DNA of 64,000 nucleotides from Cyclobacterium jeungdonense (lineage in GTDB: Bacteria; Bacteroidota; Bacteroidia; Cytophagales; Cyclobacteriaceae), in contig NZ_WMCD01000007.1 of the NCBI RefSeq assembly GCF_010994275.1, positions 62,001 through 126,000 of the forward strand, given 5' to 3'. The notes below the pieces were generated by a model. That model saw nothing but the letters and a program-made list of their open reading frames with translations, was not told the origin of the DNA and searched no databases. Of this stretch, positions 1 through 7,843 are shown one piece after another (position 1 is the stretch's first letter; each line of letters opens with the position of its first letter). The translations under genes and the position numbers were made by a program.

Positions 1-510
1 GGCGCAAGGCTGATCGCATCCACCGTCACTGTCATCAATGGGCAACGGTGCTTCATTATCCGGATCAAGATAACACCAGTCATTTATAGGAAAAGCTTCA
101 GGAGCGGCATGAAAGGATACTTTCTGAGCTGCTTGTCGTTGGGGTGTATCGGCATAAAAATCCATGGTCCCGCTAGGCGCATGGATAATCGTAACTCCCT
201 TTTCTCTGGCAGCTTCGATAGTTTCATTCATTTTAGGAGCTAACTCACCCACTCTTTGGGTCGCACTTTCACACCAGTGCTTGTCCCACATATCCGTAAC
301 AATAAAAGCCGTTTTTGCAGGATCCCATGCCTCTTGATGCACTCTGGACTCCCAGGCTACATTTTCGCTGTTTATAGCCACTTGTTTTCTAAGGTTGACC
401 TGAATCAAATCGGATTCTTGTGTGGTCTCCTCACTTTGCTTGCTGCTCTCTCGCTGCTGGCAGGCAGGCATAAGGATGGTCAATAGCAGGATACAAGGGA
501 TTAATTTCAT
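1..510 (-). CDS. Isochorismatase-like cysteine hydrolase lipoprotein, cut by the window edge
   Basis: The open frame starts at the ATG at 508-510 and runs off the left edge without a stop, giving 170 codons. The N-terminus is a lipoprotein signal peptide (lipobox LMPAC, Cys about residue 17), so the product is probably anchored in the envelope. From about residue 55 the sequence TAFIVTDMWDKHWC has the form of the first strand of the isochorismatase/nicotinamidase fold, with the catalytic Asp in VTDMW. It is followed by a helix and GVTIIHAPSGTMDFY. The catalytic Lys and Cys should lie beyond the edge. The start is unambiguous because a 90-bp dispersed leader repeat ends directly at this ATG, as it does at two other genes here. 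The substrate is unknown; secreted members of this family often sit in sulfatase-rich loci. Confidence 0.75.
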   Translation of the reverse strand, partial: MKLIPCILLLTILMPACQQRESSKQSEETTQESDLIQVNLRKQVAINSENVAWESRVHQEAWDPAKTAFIVTDMWDKHWCESATQRVGELAPKMNETIEAAREKGVTIIHAPSGTMDFYADTPQRQAAQKVSFHAAPEAFPINDWCYLDPDNEAPLPIDDSDGGCDQPCA

Positions 511-600
511 CTGTTTATAATTTTTTTTCAGCGGTCAGATTGAATCTCGCATGCTTAATAAACATCCCTCCGTGTGTCACTTGCGTCATGCTTGATTTCG
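511..600 (-). repeat. Leader repeat, copy 1, abutting a start codon
   Basis: This is one of four copies of a roughly 90-bp sequence (others at 57299-57386, 60042-60129 and 60130-60222). Read in the direction of the downstream gene it contains a GCATGACG core, a GCATGCGAGATT core 30-40 bp later, then an A-rich stretch and TATAAACAG joined directly to the ATG. Copy 1 is the most diverged of the three complete copies but has no indels relative to them. Confidence 0.85.
515..589 (-). other. Possible 24-codon upstream reading frame in leader repeat copy 1
   Basis: A 75-nt frame begins at the ATG at 587-589 and ends with TAA four bases before the ATG of the downstream lipoprotein gene. The peptide begins MTQVTHGGM and ends with HARFNLTAEKKL. 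The same length, frame and stop position occur in copies 2 and 3. It could be a leader peptide or just a by-product of DNA conservation. Confidence 0.35.
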
Positions 601-627
601 TATTACCGGATTTTTAGGTAATATACT

Positions 628-3423
628 CTAATTTTTCAAAGTTTTAAAATACAATATAATGGAAGCAATGTCATTTTCAGATAAAACTCCCAGGAAGGAA
701 GGCATCTCCCCTTCCCTGCCCTTGACCACTCGGGCACCGGGATCCACAATGGACTCTCTGAGGTAGTCCTCATCTGCGGTTGCGGAACTACCATCGGTAA
801 ACTCCCTTTCGGAACCATAAAGCCCGTCTACATTGGGTCCTATTTTACCTTCTCCGCTACCCTCCACTGCATGACAGGCTATGCAACCGTAATTCATAAA
901 CAATTCCTTCCCACGAACAGCATCTGGTGCTTCTCCTTCCGAATCGACCAAAAGCGAAGCCTCATAGTCTTGATTTAAATCCCCTTCACTTACTTTACTG
1001 AAGCCTTCGGCCAGCAAATCCGGCCGGACCACCTCGTTGACCGTCATCCACACCTTATCCGACCAGGAGACGCCTCCTTTCGTTTTCAACTCATAGGCTA
1101 CTTCCATCTGCATGACTTCGGTGATTTGCGGCACGATCAGAAATACGCCTTTGCGGTCATCGGATAAGATTGCCTCCAATACGGGCAGGTATTCTTCTCC
1201 AACCGTGCCATCCAATTTGAAATGACCCGACCCGTATTTCTGGCTACGTTGGTAATTCCAGCGCTTCACCTTATACGCAGCAATATCCTGTGCCACTGTT
1301 TTATCCAATTCCTGATCGAAGCGTAAAATGATCCCCCCATCCCGCACTTTGTATTCGCGGGGCATGAAATTCTCTTTTCCGGTGTACCGAAGCCTAAGGA
1401 GCGCACTTAAAACCTCTGAATTATGCCCCCAAAGCGAAAATCCAGTAAAATAAACCTGCCCGTCACCCGGATTGACTTTCCCCTTCATTGCAGGGGCTGG
1501 AAACGTACCCGGTATCACGTTCGCTCCGCCTTGCACCACCTGTGAACCACTGTCGATTTTCACTTGAAACAAACCAGGCCGGCCATAGGAAAGGTGAAGC
1601 AGCTGCCCGTTTAACGGGCCCATTTTCGCGCTGTTTACCCATATTTGGCCCACTCCTGACCGGTCCTCGTTATGCGGAATCCAGGTAATAGGTGGGGTGA
1701 CTTCTGGGATCGGATCCCGATGTGCCGTTGCAGGCACCCCGAAGTAATCTCCTTTTTGAATCAGCATTACCGGAGTGGAAGGCATGTAGTGCCCCTGTTG
1801 GTCGGAACCTGTTAGCAAGCCATTTTCCGGATGAATACCCAGGTAAGGGCCCCTGAATCCCGAGGCAAACTGTTCTACAGAACGCCCGTCAGAAGAGATT
1901 TTTAGAACGGATCCGTCGTGGTGGGAGGCAGATCGGAATCCCATCAGGGATTTGGGTGAAGAGGTTTCCGGCCCCATATCCAGGGCGCCAAATTTTGCAA
2001 CGTAGAATCCTCCTTTCGGATCGGCTACCATACTGGAGGCCCATTCTCTTGTTTCTATGGATTGGGCCATGGCATTGGAAAAATTTTCATATCGGTCCGC
2101 TACCCCGTCCCCGTTCAGGTCGTGGAGCCGGGTGATGCCGTCTTTTCCATAGACGTACACCTTTCCATCTACTATTTCCAAGCTTTGTGGTTCGTACAGC
2201 CCCGAGGCAAATCGGGACCATGCGAGTCGACCTATACCCTCCTCTAAGCCGTTCATGATCCAGACATCTCCCTCGAAGGTAACCAGGGCTGCTTTATCGG
2301 CATCAAAAAACCCTATATCTACCAGCCGGACGTTTCGCTTCCAGGGATTGGGTACCGGCAGGGTAAGCCGATCGGTAACAAAGGCAGCCGTGTCCGGAGA
2401 AATATGTCCTTTGGTAAGCACTTCTTCAGTCCAATAAGCCGGACCGCCTTGATCAATTGTCGGTATTTCCGCCTCAAATTCGGAGGTTGCCGCCTCAAAA
2501 GCAGCGAGATGCTCCTGATCTCCTTTCCACACCACCAAGCCGAACTCCGTTGCTTCCGCATGGGGGGCTACTTCCGCTACTAAATAGCGTTCTTCGTGTA
2601 CCGACAAGCGCACACCGGTAACACCCGCTGGAAGTCCAAGTCCCGTAATTTCTCCATCCCTGTGTATCAAGATGCTATTTTCCTTTTCCTTCACACTGTC
2701 TGCGTCTACCACTTCGGCCGCAACCAAATAAAGGGATCTGTCAGCTGGAGAAACATCAAAATACCTGGTAAACGCCGTCATGCCATCCCGAACCACACTG
2801 CCAGGCAACTCATGGATCAAGGTATTCCCGACAGAATAGGCCAGCACCGCCTGCTGACCCAAGGTGTAAAGGCCTTCATAACGACCCAATTCAGCAGGTA
2901 TGGCCCCCCATGGTGGACTCTGCGGGTGCGGAGACGGCGTGCGTGGATCAGAGAATAACGGGGCTCCCGCTGACCAACCCGGGTAGCTTCCGGTAGCCAC
3001 TTTGGGATCTCCGCCAATTTTAGGAATCTGGTTTCCTTTGTTGTGAAAATCATCGTAGGAGATTTGAGCCATGGTTACCATGGGCATAAAATCCCCGGTC
3101 CAGCCTACCGTCCAACGCAGCATATCGGTGTCAAAGCAGGCGTAGGCCTCATTGCCCAACTGCAAGGCCAGCACACGGGCGGAAATGTTATTATTAGGAA
3201 AACCTTCTCCCAAGTCCCGGCCGTCCATTGAGGTGGTAATAAACGGAAAGCCAGGTTCTACAAAGGGAGCGAATTCTTCGGTTTCAAAATCAACTTCCGT
3301 TATCATCTTCTCTTGAACTTTTTCCTGGCAAGAGAAAAACAGGTTACCAAATAATAGAAATAAAGCAAGTAGACTTAAGGTCTGGTATTTTGGGAAACGG
3401 AAGTTGGAATTGGCGTAATTCAT
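628..3423 (-). CDS. Large secreted lipoprotein: DUF6797-type propeller with C-terminal cytochrome c domain
   Basis: The protein is 931 residues from the ATG at 3421-3423. An upstream in-frame start at 3480 would put 19 residues before the signal peptide, so I reject it. The signal peptide ends in a lipobox (LFFSC), predicting a membrane-anchored lipoprotein. The N-terminal third resembles DUF6797. The middle resembles PQQ/sorbosone-dehydrogenase-like propeller proteins, with stretches such as DLNGDGVADRYENF and GFRGPYLGIHPENGLL. The last ~100 residues are a mono-haem cytochrome c domain with CIACH and a distal Met region (GEMPSFLGVL). Known relatives are abundant in Planctomycetes, Verrucomicrobia and carbohydrate-degrading Bacteroidota and are presumed redox enzymes acting on sugars; no substrate can be read from the sequence. 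An inverted repeat (601-607/617-623) lies just after the stop but has no clear T-tract. Confidence 0.8.
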   Translation of the reverse strand: MNYANSNFRFPKYQTLSLLALFLLFGNLFFSCQEKVQEKMITEVDFETEEFAPFVEPGFPFITTSMDGRDLGEGFPNNNISARVLALQLGNEAYACFDTDMLRWTVGWTGDFMPMVTMAQISYDDFHNKGNQIPKIGGDPKVATGSYPGWSAGAPLFSDPRTPSPHPQSPPWGAIPAELGRYEGLYTLGQQAVLAYSVGNTLIHELPGSVVRDGMTAFTRYFDVSPADRSLYLVAAEVVDADSVKEKENSILIHRDGEITGLGLPAGVTGVRLSVHEERYLVAEVAPHAEATEFGLVVWKGDQEHLAAFEAATSEFEAEIPTIDQGGPAYWTEEVLTKGHISPDTAAFVTDRLTLPVPNPWKRNVRLVDIGFFDADKAALVTFEGDVWIMNGLEEGIGRLAWSRFASGLYEPQSLEIVDGKVYVYGKDGITRLHDLNGDGVADRYENFSNAMAQSIETREWASSMVADPKGGFYVAKFGALDMGPETSSPKSLMGFRSASHHDGSVLKISSDGRSVEQFASGFRGPYLGIHPENGLLTGSDQQGHYMPSTPVMLIQKGDYFGVPATAHRDPIPEVTPPITWIPHNEDRSGVGQIWVNSAKMGPLNGQLLHLSYGRPGLFQVKIDSGSQVVQGGANVIPGTFPAPAMKGKVNPGDGQVYFTGFSLWGHNSEVLSALLRLRYTGKENFMPREYKVRDGGIILRFDQELDKTVAQDIAAYKVKRWNYQRSQKYGSGHFKLDGTVGEEYLPVLEAILSDDRKGVFLIVPQITEVMQMEVAYELKTKGGVSWSDKVWMTVNEVVRPDLLAEGFSKVSEGDLNQDYEASLLVDSEGEAPDAVRGKELFMNYGCIACHAVEGSGEGKIGPNVDGLYGSEREFTDGSSATADEDYLRESIVDPGARVVKGREGEMPSFLGVLSENDIASIILYFKTLKN

Positions 3424-3582
3424 GCTTTTATGGACAAATTTTAATAGCGAATTGCAATGTGCCTCCCAAATTACTGCCAAAAGTTACAAATACAAAAATT
3501 TTAGGAGGCTGCGGTCTAGGATTGCCAGCTCTCCAGGTCTTGATTAGGGGAACAACAGGATCCAACCTGGGGCTAAATTGTT

Positions 3583-4395
3583 TTATTTATTCAGATACCT
3601 GTTTTTCAGCAAATCAAGCATGTATACATTAATATCCCACTGATTGGAAATGGGCATTTGGGTATGGGGAAGGGAGGGCATATAGGGAAAAGGCCCGAAC
3701 TCGGTGGTAATTCGAAGTAAGCTACCCTGTTTCCGATGCCTTTGTACCACCCGATCCCACCATCCTAAATGAGCTTGCAGGGCATCGCTCCATTCCGGAG
3801 CCCTCGGATCGCTTACCTGTGGCCCTTCCGCAAAACCCACCCTACTGTGAATATGATCGGTTCGGGATAGGGCCAGGTCTACGGCCCCTTTTTGATCTTC
3901 CAGCAAGGATTCGTGCACGTTGCACCAATGCGAAATATCCAGGCAAATGCGGAGGTCAGGAATTTGTTGGAAATACATGCTGGCTACCGGGGCTGAATAC
4001 AGGCACTTGCCACGATGGGTCTCGTGGGTAATGGGAATACCCGATGATGCGGACAGTTTTTGTGCCAGACTGAAATGTGCCTGGTTTTCGTTAAAGTTAA
4101 AATAATCCTTACCCGTTTGACAGTTTACAGCTACCGGTCTGGCTGCCAACAGGTGTTCCAGGTATCCGTTATAAGCGGTTAGATTGGCGGAAGGATCTGC
4201 TTCAAAGGACTGGTAGTACTGGGCGATCAATTCCAGATCAAATTCCCTCAACCGATTTAACACCTCTCCCTTCTCTTTTTCTTCTAGCGGAAGGTCCATT
4301 TCCACCCCGTCGTATCCGGCTTCCTTTACTTTTTTACAAAATTCTTTAAAAGGCAGGGTGTTACCCCATAGGGGCGCGTAAAACTTGATCGACAT
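3583..4395 (-). CDS. Sugar phosphate isomerase/epimerase-like TIM-barrel protein
   Basis: The protein is 270 residues with no signal peptide, so probably cytoplasmic. It begins MSIKFYAPLWG and shows the xylose-isomerase-like (AP endonuclease 2) barrel pattern: AGYDGVEMDLP at about residues 27-37, a strand ending ITHETHRGK, LRICLDISHWCNVHES, DHIHSRVGFAEGPQV and, near the end, LRITTEFGPFPY. These carry the Glu, Asp, His and Glu residues expected for a divalent metal site. Length fits the family. Members isomerise or epimerise keto sugars or inositol derivatives, but the substrate here is unknown. It is 160 bp upstream of the DUF6797/cytochrome gene on the same strand and may share a transcript with it. 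Confidence 0.8.
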   Translation of the reverse strand: MSIKFYAPLWGNTLPFKEFCKKVKEAGYDGVEMDLPLEEKEKGEVLNRLREFDLELIAQYYQSFEADPSANLTAYNGYLEHLLAARPVAVNCQTGKDYFNFNENQAHFSLAQKLSASSGIPITHETHRGKCLYSAPVASMYFQQIPDLRICLDISHWCNVHESLLEDQKGAVDLALSRTDHIHSRVGFAEGPQVSDPRAPEWSDALQAHLGWWDRVVQRHRKQGSLLRITTEFGPFPYMPSLPHTQMPISNQWDINVYMLDLLKNRYLNK

Positions 4396-4562
4396 TTCAG
4401 GCCTGGTAATAGTTTGAGAAAATTTGTCAAAAGGGAATCTCTTAAAAAAAACCGTGTAAACAAAAGAATAAATGGGTTATTTCTCCACAGCGGGACAAAC
4501 TGAATTTTGGATGTATGGGTAATCGATAAATATCTTTGCAAATGCGGTTAAATGCCCGATAG

Positions 4563-4578
4563 CGAACATTTTTGTTCG
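4563..4578 (+). promoter_or_regulatory. Palindromic operator/UAS upstream of permease 1
   Basis: The sequence CGAACATTTTTGTTCG is a perfect 6-bp inverted repeat around TTTT. Its centre (4570.5) lies 68.5 bp before the first G of the TGG of the -24-like element at 4638. Near-identical palindromes sit at the same distance upstream of the other two permeases. Confidence 0.75.
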
Positions 4579-4637
4579 AATCGGAAACGCTATGATTTAA
4601 AAATCGGGGTAATAATGCCATTCGGGGAGGTTTTGGA

Positions 4638-4653
4638 TGGCATGGAAGTAGAA
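4638..4653 (+). promoter_or_regulatory. Sigma-54-like -24/-12 element for permease 1
   Basis: TGGCATG is followed, 10 bases after its GG, by GA. Consensus is TGGCAC-N5-TTGCW, so the -24 half fits well, while the -12 half keeps the G but not the C. The predicted start of transcription would leave a leader of about 20 nt before the ATG at 4682. Confidence 0.5.
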
Positions 4654-4681
4654 GTGAAGTGGTAAAGCACTACTCAATATT

Positions 4682-7042
4682 ATGTGGAAAAACTACCTTA
4701 CCATCCCCTGGCGAAACATTAGCCGAAAAAAAAGCTACACCTTCATCCATGTAGCTGGCCTGGGAATCGGGATGGCCGCCTCCATTCTAATCCTAATCTG
4801 GGTGCAATTTGAAATATCGGTAGATCGCTTCCATGAAAATTCCGATCGGCTGTATGCGGTCTGGAGAAATGCTGAAATGCAAGGGGAGGTTTTTACCTGG
4901 GATTATACCCCTGCCCCCTACGCTCCTGCCATGAAGGAACAGTTTCCCGAGGTAGAAGAAGTGGCAAGGATCACGGAATGGGACCGGCAACTTCTGACTG
5001 TAGGAGAAAATAATTTTTATGAAGAAGCTACTTTTACGGATCCAGGGTTTTTTAAGCTTTTTAGTTTCGAAGCACTGGAAGGCGACCCGGTGGCCGCACT
5101 GAAGGACCCAGGAACGATTGTACTAACATCATCAGTGGCCCGAAAACTCTTTGGGGAGAAGTCGGCGATGGGCAAACGGGTCACCGTGGCGAAACAATTG
5201 GATTTTGAAGTAAAAGCAATTATCAAAGATTTACCGGAAAACACAGACTTCCCATTTACTGTATTTTTACCTTTTAAAAAGATAGAATCATTGGGCTGGG
5301 TGGACGATTATTGGGGCAATAATTCCTACCGTACCTTTGCCCTTTTAAATGAACAGGCAGACCTGCCTGCTTTCAATAAGAAATTTGCGGATTTTACAGC
5401 GAGAAATTCTGAATTAGAAGCCATTTCAGATTTTCTTTTCCCCATGCGGGACCTGCATCTCCATGCAAAGTTTGAAAATGGAAAATCTGTAGGTGGAAAA
5501 ATAGAAATGATCCGGATGTTTGGTATCATTTCCATCCTCGTTTTACTCATTGCAGCGATCAATTTTGTAAACCTGAGTACAGCCCAAAGTGATCAGCGAT
5601 CCAAAGAAGTTGGCATCCGGAAAATCTCAGGGGCGGGCAGGGGGATGTTGATCGGGCAATTCCTGGCCGAATCCATTTTAATTACCCTCGCTGCTTACTT
5701 GCTTGCAATCGGTATGGTTTCGCTTTCTTTTTCCTGGTTTAAAAATCTGGTTGGGCAGGAATTGGCCAACCCATTTAATCAACCCTATTTTTGGGTGATT
5801 TCTGTAATCTATGTCTTTATGACAGGAGTATTGGCTGGAGCCTATCCTGCATTTTTATTAAGTGCTTTCAAGCCTGTAGCCATTTTTAAATCGCAAATGG
5901 GAACCAAAAAGGGGCTTGGGTTAAAACCACGTGAGGTTCTGGTGGTTTTTCAATTTTCTGTAGTGGTCACTCTGATCTCATGTGTCTGGATCGTTCAGGA
6001 CCAAATACGCTATGTTCAAAACAGGGATATGGGAATCAATAAAGATCAGCTCATTTTCCATCCGGTGACGGAAAGTATGAGAAAAAATAAAGGGGCACTT
6101 CGCAGTGAGTTGCTGGCGCTACCTGAGGTAACTGCAGTAAGTTACACCTTTTCTCCTTTGACTAATATTTACAGTGACACGGATGGCATGGAATGGCAGG
6201 GCAAGGATCCGGAATTCAAGCCAAATATTAGCCGGATGGGCGCCGATGCCAACCTGGTAAAAACAGCTGGCATGACCTTGACCGCTGGCAGGGACATCGA
6301 TATCTATACGTATGCCAGCGATAGCCTTTCGGCAATAGTCAATGAAAAAGCCGTGGAGGTGATGGGCTTGGATGATCCAATCGGTCAGGTGGTCAAGGAT
6401 GATGCCTTTGAGTTCACCATTGTGGGCGTTGTGAAGGATTTTATTATGGAATCCCCCTTTAATGCGGCCCATCCAATAATGGTGATGGGCCCAAAGCGTC
6501 AGCTGAATTTTATTCATATCCGGTTTGCCGAGCATGCGGACTACAGGAATTCACTGGCTAGGGTAGAGACCGTTTTCGATAAATTCAATCCCGATGCTCC
6601 CTTTGAATATAAATTTGTATCGGAGGAACATGCCCGGAAATTCAGGTCTCAGGAACGCAGCTCGAAACTTACCGCTCTTTTTACCGGCCTGGCGGTGATC
6701 ATCTCCGGTATGGGGCTTTTTGGCCTGGCCAATTTCATTGCTGAGCGAAGAAAAAAGGAAATTTCCGTTCGAAAAGTCCTTGGAGCTTCCATCACGAGTG
6801 TAGTGGGAATGCTATCGTCTGAATTTACCAGGTTAGTTCTGATCTCAGTGATCATCGGTATTCCGGTAACCTGGTACTTTATGAGCAACTGGCTGGAGAC
6901 GTTTGCCTACCGGACCAGTATTGATTGGACCTTGTTCCTTTGGACAGGCGGTTTGACGCTTCTGATTGCCTTGTTGACTGTGAGTTCTCAGGCGATCAAA
7001 GCAGCACTGATAAACCCAGCCGAAACGCTAAAAAACGAGTAG
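4682..7042 (+). CDS. MacB/FtsX-like ABC transporter permease 1
   Basis: The protein is 786 residues. It begins MWKNYLTIPWRNISRKK, followed by a first membrane helix at about 20-42, a large periplasmic MacB_PCD-type domain (about 45-275), three helices of a first FtsX domain (about 283-420), a second periplasmic domain and a terminal three-helix FtsX domain (about 675-785). The coupling-type motifs KEVGIRKISGA and KEISVRKVLGA precede the two FtsX cores, as in the family. Such Bacteroidota permeases work with a separate ATPase of the LolD/MacB type; none is encoded in this window. The regulatory unit upstream is shared with the two paralogues at 7844 and 11195, suggesting common control. The substrate is unknown; cell-envelope stress or mechanotransmission roles are typical of the superfamily. 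Confidence 0.88.
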   Translation: MWKNYLTIPWRNISRKKSYTFIHVAGLGIGMAASILILIWVQFEISVDRFHENSDRLYAVWRNAEMQGEVFTWDYTPAPYAPAMKEQFPEVEEVARITEWDRQLLTVGENNFYEEATFTDPGFFKLFSFEALEGDPVAALKDPGTIVLTSSVARKLFGEKSAMGKRVTVAKQLDFEVKAIIKDLPENTDFPFTVFLPFKKIESLGWVDDYWGNNSYRTFALLNEQADLPAFNKKFADFTARNSELEAISDFLFPMRDLHLHAKFENGKSVGGKIEMIRMFGIISILVLLIAAINFVNLSTAQSDQRSKEVGIRKISGAGRGMLIGQFLAESILITLAAYLLAIGMVSLSFSWFKNLVGQELANPFNQPYFWVISVIYVFMTGVLAGAYPAFLLSAFKPVAIFKSQMGTKKGLGLKPREVLVVFQFSVVVTLISCVWIVQDQIRYVQNRDMGINKDQLIFHPVTESMRKNKGALRSELLALPEVTAVSYTFSPLTNIYSDTDGMEWQGKDPEFKPNISRMGADANLVKTAGMTLTAGRDIDIYTYASDSLSAIVNEKAVEVMGLDDPIGQVVKDDAFEFTIVGVVKDFIMESPFNAAHPIMVMGPKRQLNFIHIRFAEHADYRNSLARVETVFDKFNPDAPFEYKFVSEEHARKFRSQERSSKLTALFTGLAVIISGMGLFGLANFIAERRKKEISVRKVLGASITSVVGMLSSEFTRLVLISVIIGIPVTWYFMSNWLETFAYRTSIDWTLFLWTGGLTLLIALLTVSSQAIKAALINPAETLKNE

Positions 7043-7108
7043 GTTTGCTTGAGAAGGTGTTCGGTCAAAAATTTGGACACCCTCTTTTAAATTGCTAAAA
7101 ATCTCCCC

Positions 7109-7530
7109 CTATCCTAATACCATCAATAGGTCAGAAGGGCTGTAAATGGGTAAATAACGTGAAGACAACTTGATAAAATTCTTGTCCAAAGTAACTATTG
7201 CATTCATCTCGTATTCAGCGGCAATGAAATAGTGAATTGCATCCTCAATGTCCCGATACTCTGATTTTAAAGCGTTCAGTAATGTTTTTTTAGTCCCTTC
7301 CAACAGTTGAAATTTTAAAATAATCATCTCTAAAACCTCTTTTGCTACCTCCACCCCTTTTGCTGATGTCAGATAATAAGCACAGATTTGAAGTATAGAT
7401 ACAGTTACATATCCTTCCACTGTTTCATTGTCAATCAGGCCAAATAATTTTTCAATTTTTTCTGGGTGGGGTTTCGCTCAAGAAAAAAATCCAGAAGAAC
7501 AAGCGCATAAGATAGTCAATAAATTTATTG
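7109..7530 (-). pseudogene. Frameshifted PIN-domain toxin-like gene
   Basis: An open stretch of 104 codons at 7109-7420 encodes the C-terminal part of a PIN domain: EKLFGLIDNETVEGYVTVS, then YRDIEDAIHYFIAAEYEMNAIVTLDKNF and a final LPIYSPSDLL, matching the second and third acidic regions of the fold. The expected N-terminus with its first catalytic Asp is not in this frame. Upstream the other two frames supply NKFIDY (about 7512-7529) and LERNPTQKK (about 7455-7480), which together would complete a PIN domain. At least two frame changes near homopolymer runs separate the pieces, so the gene is probably dead. Sequencing error in the runs is the alternative. No clear antitoxin gene is next to it. 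Confidence 0.6.
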
Positions 7531-7655
7531 GGTTGATTCCAAGGTACCAGGGCCCTATATTCCCTTTTGGTTCGAGGCTGATTTACGCACCCGTAATTCC
7601 AATGGATCAGCTTGAAATTAATAGATTGATAATTTCCAGATAATTCGCCCGACAG

Positions 7656-7671
7656 CGGACGTTTTTGTCCG
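7656..7671 (+). promoter_or_regulatory. Palindromic operator/UAS upstream of permease 2
   Basis: CGGACGTTTTTGTCCG has 5-bp perfect arms (CGGAC/GTCCG) and the same T-rich centre as the sites at 4563 and 11066. Its centre is again exactly 68.5 bp from the GG of the downstream -24-like element. Confidence 0.75.
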
Positions 7672-7730
7672 TTTAGAAAATTATAATACCAGTGAATGGG
7701 GCCTTTTATACAATTTCCGCAGGAATCCAA

Positions 7731-7746
7731 TGGCATGGTAGTAGTA
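7731..7746 (+). promoter_or_regulatory. Sigma-54-like -24/-12 element for permease 2
   Basis: TGGCATGGTAGTAGTA shares 13 of 16 bases with the element at 4638. The predicted leader to the start codon is about 85-90 nt, longer than for the other two permeases. Confidence 0.5.
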
Positions 7747-7843
7747 AGCAGAATGGAAAGATAAAATAGGGATGGATTTGTTTGGACTGGGTATAACTGG
7801 AAACGGATGCCTGATTTAGTCAAAAATCATAACAAATATGACC

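Noticed and set aside
601..623. Inverted repeat TATTACC/GGTAATA after the DUF6797 gene as a terminator
   Set aside because: Stem is A+T-rich and there is no T-tract, so termination is not convincing.
7452..7823. 123-codon minus-strand frame running through the permease 2 promoter region
   Set aside because: It covers the palindrome and -24/-12 element, and only its last 25 residues have meaning, as part of the broken PIN gene.
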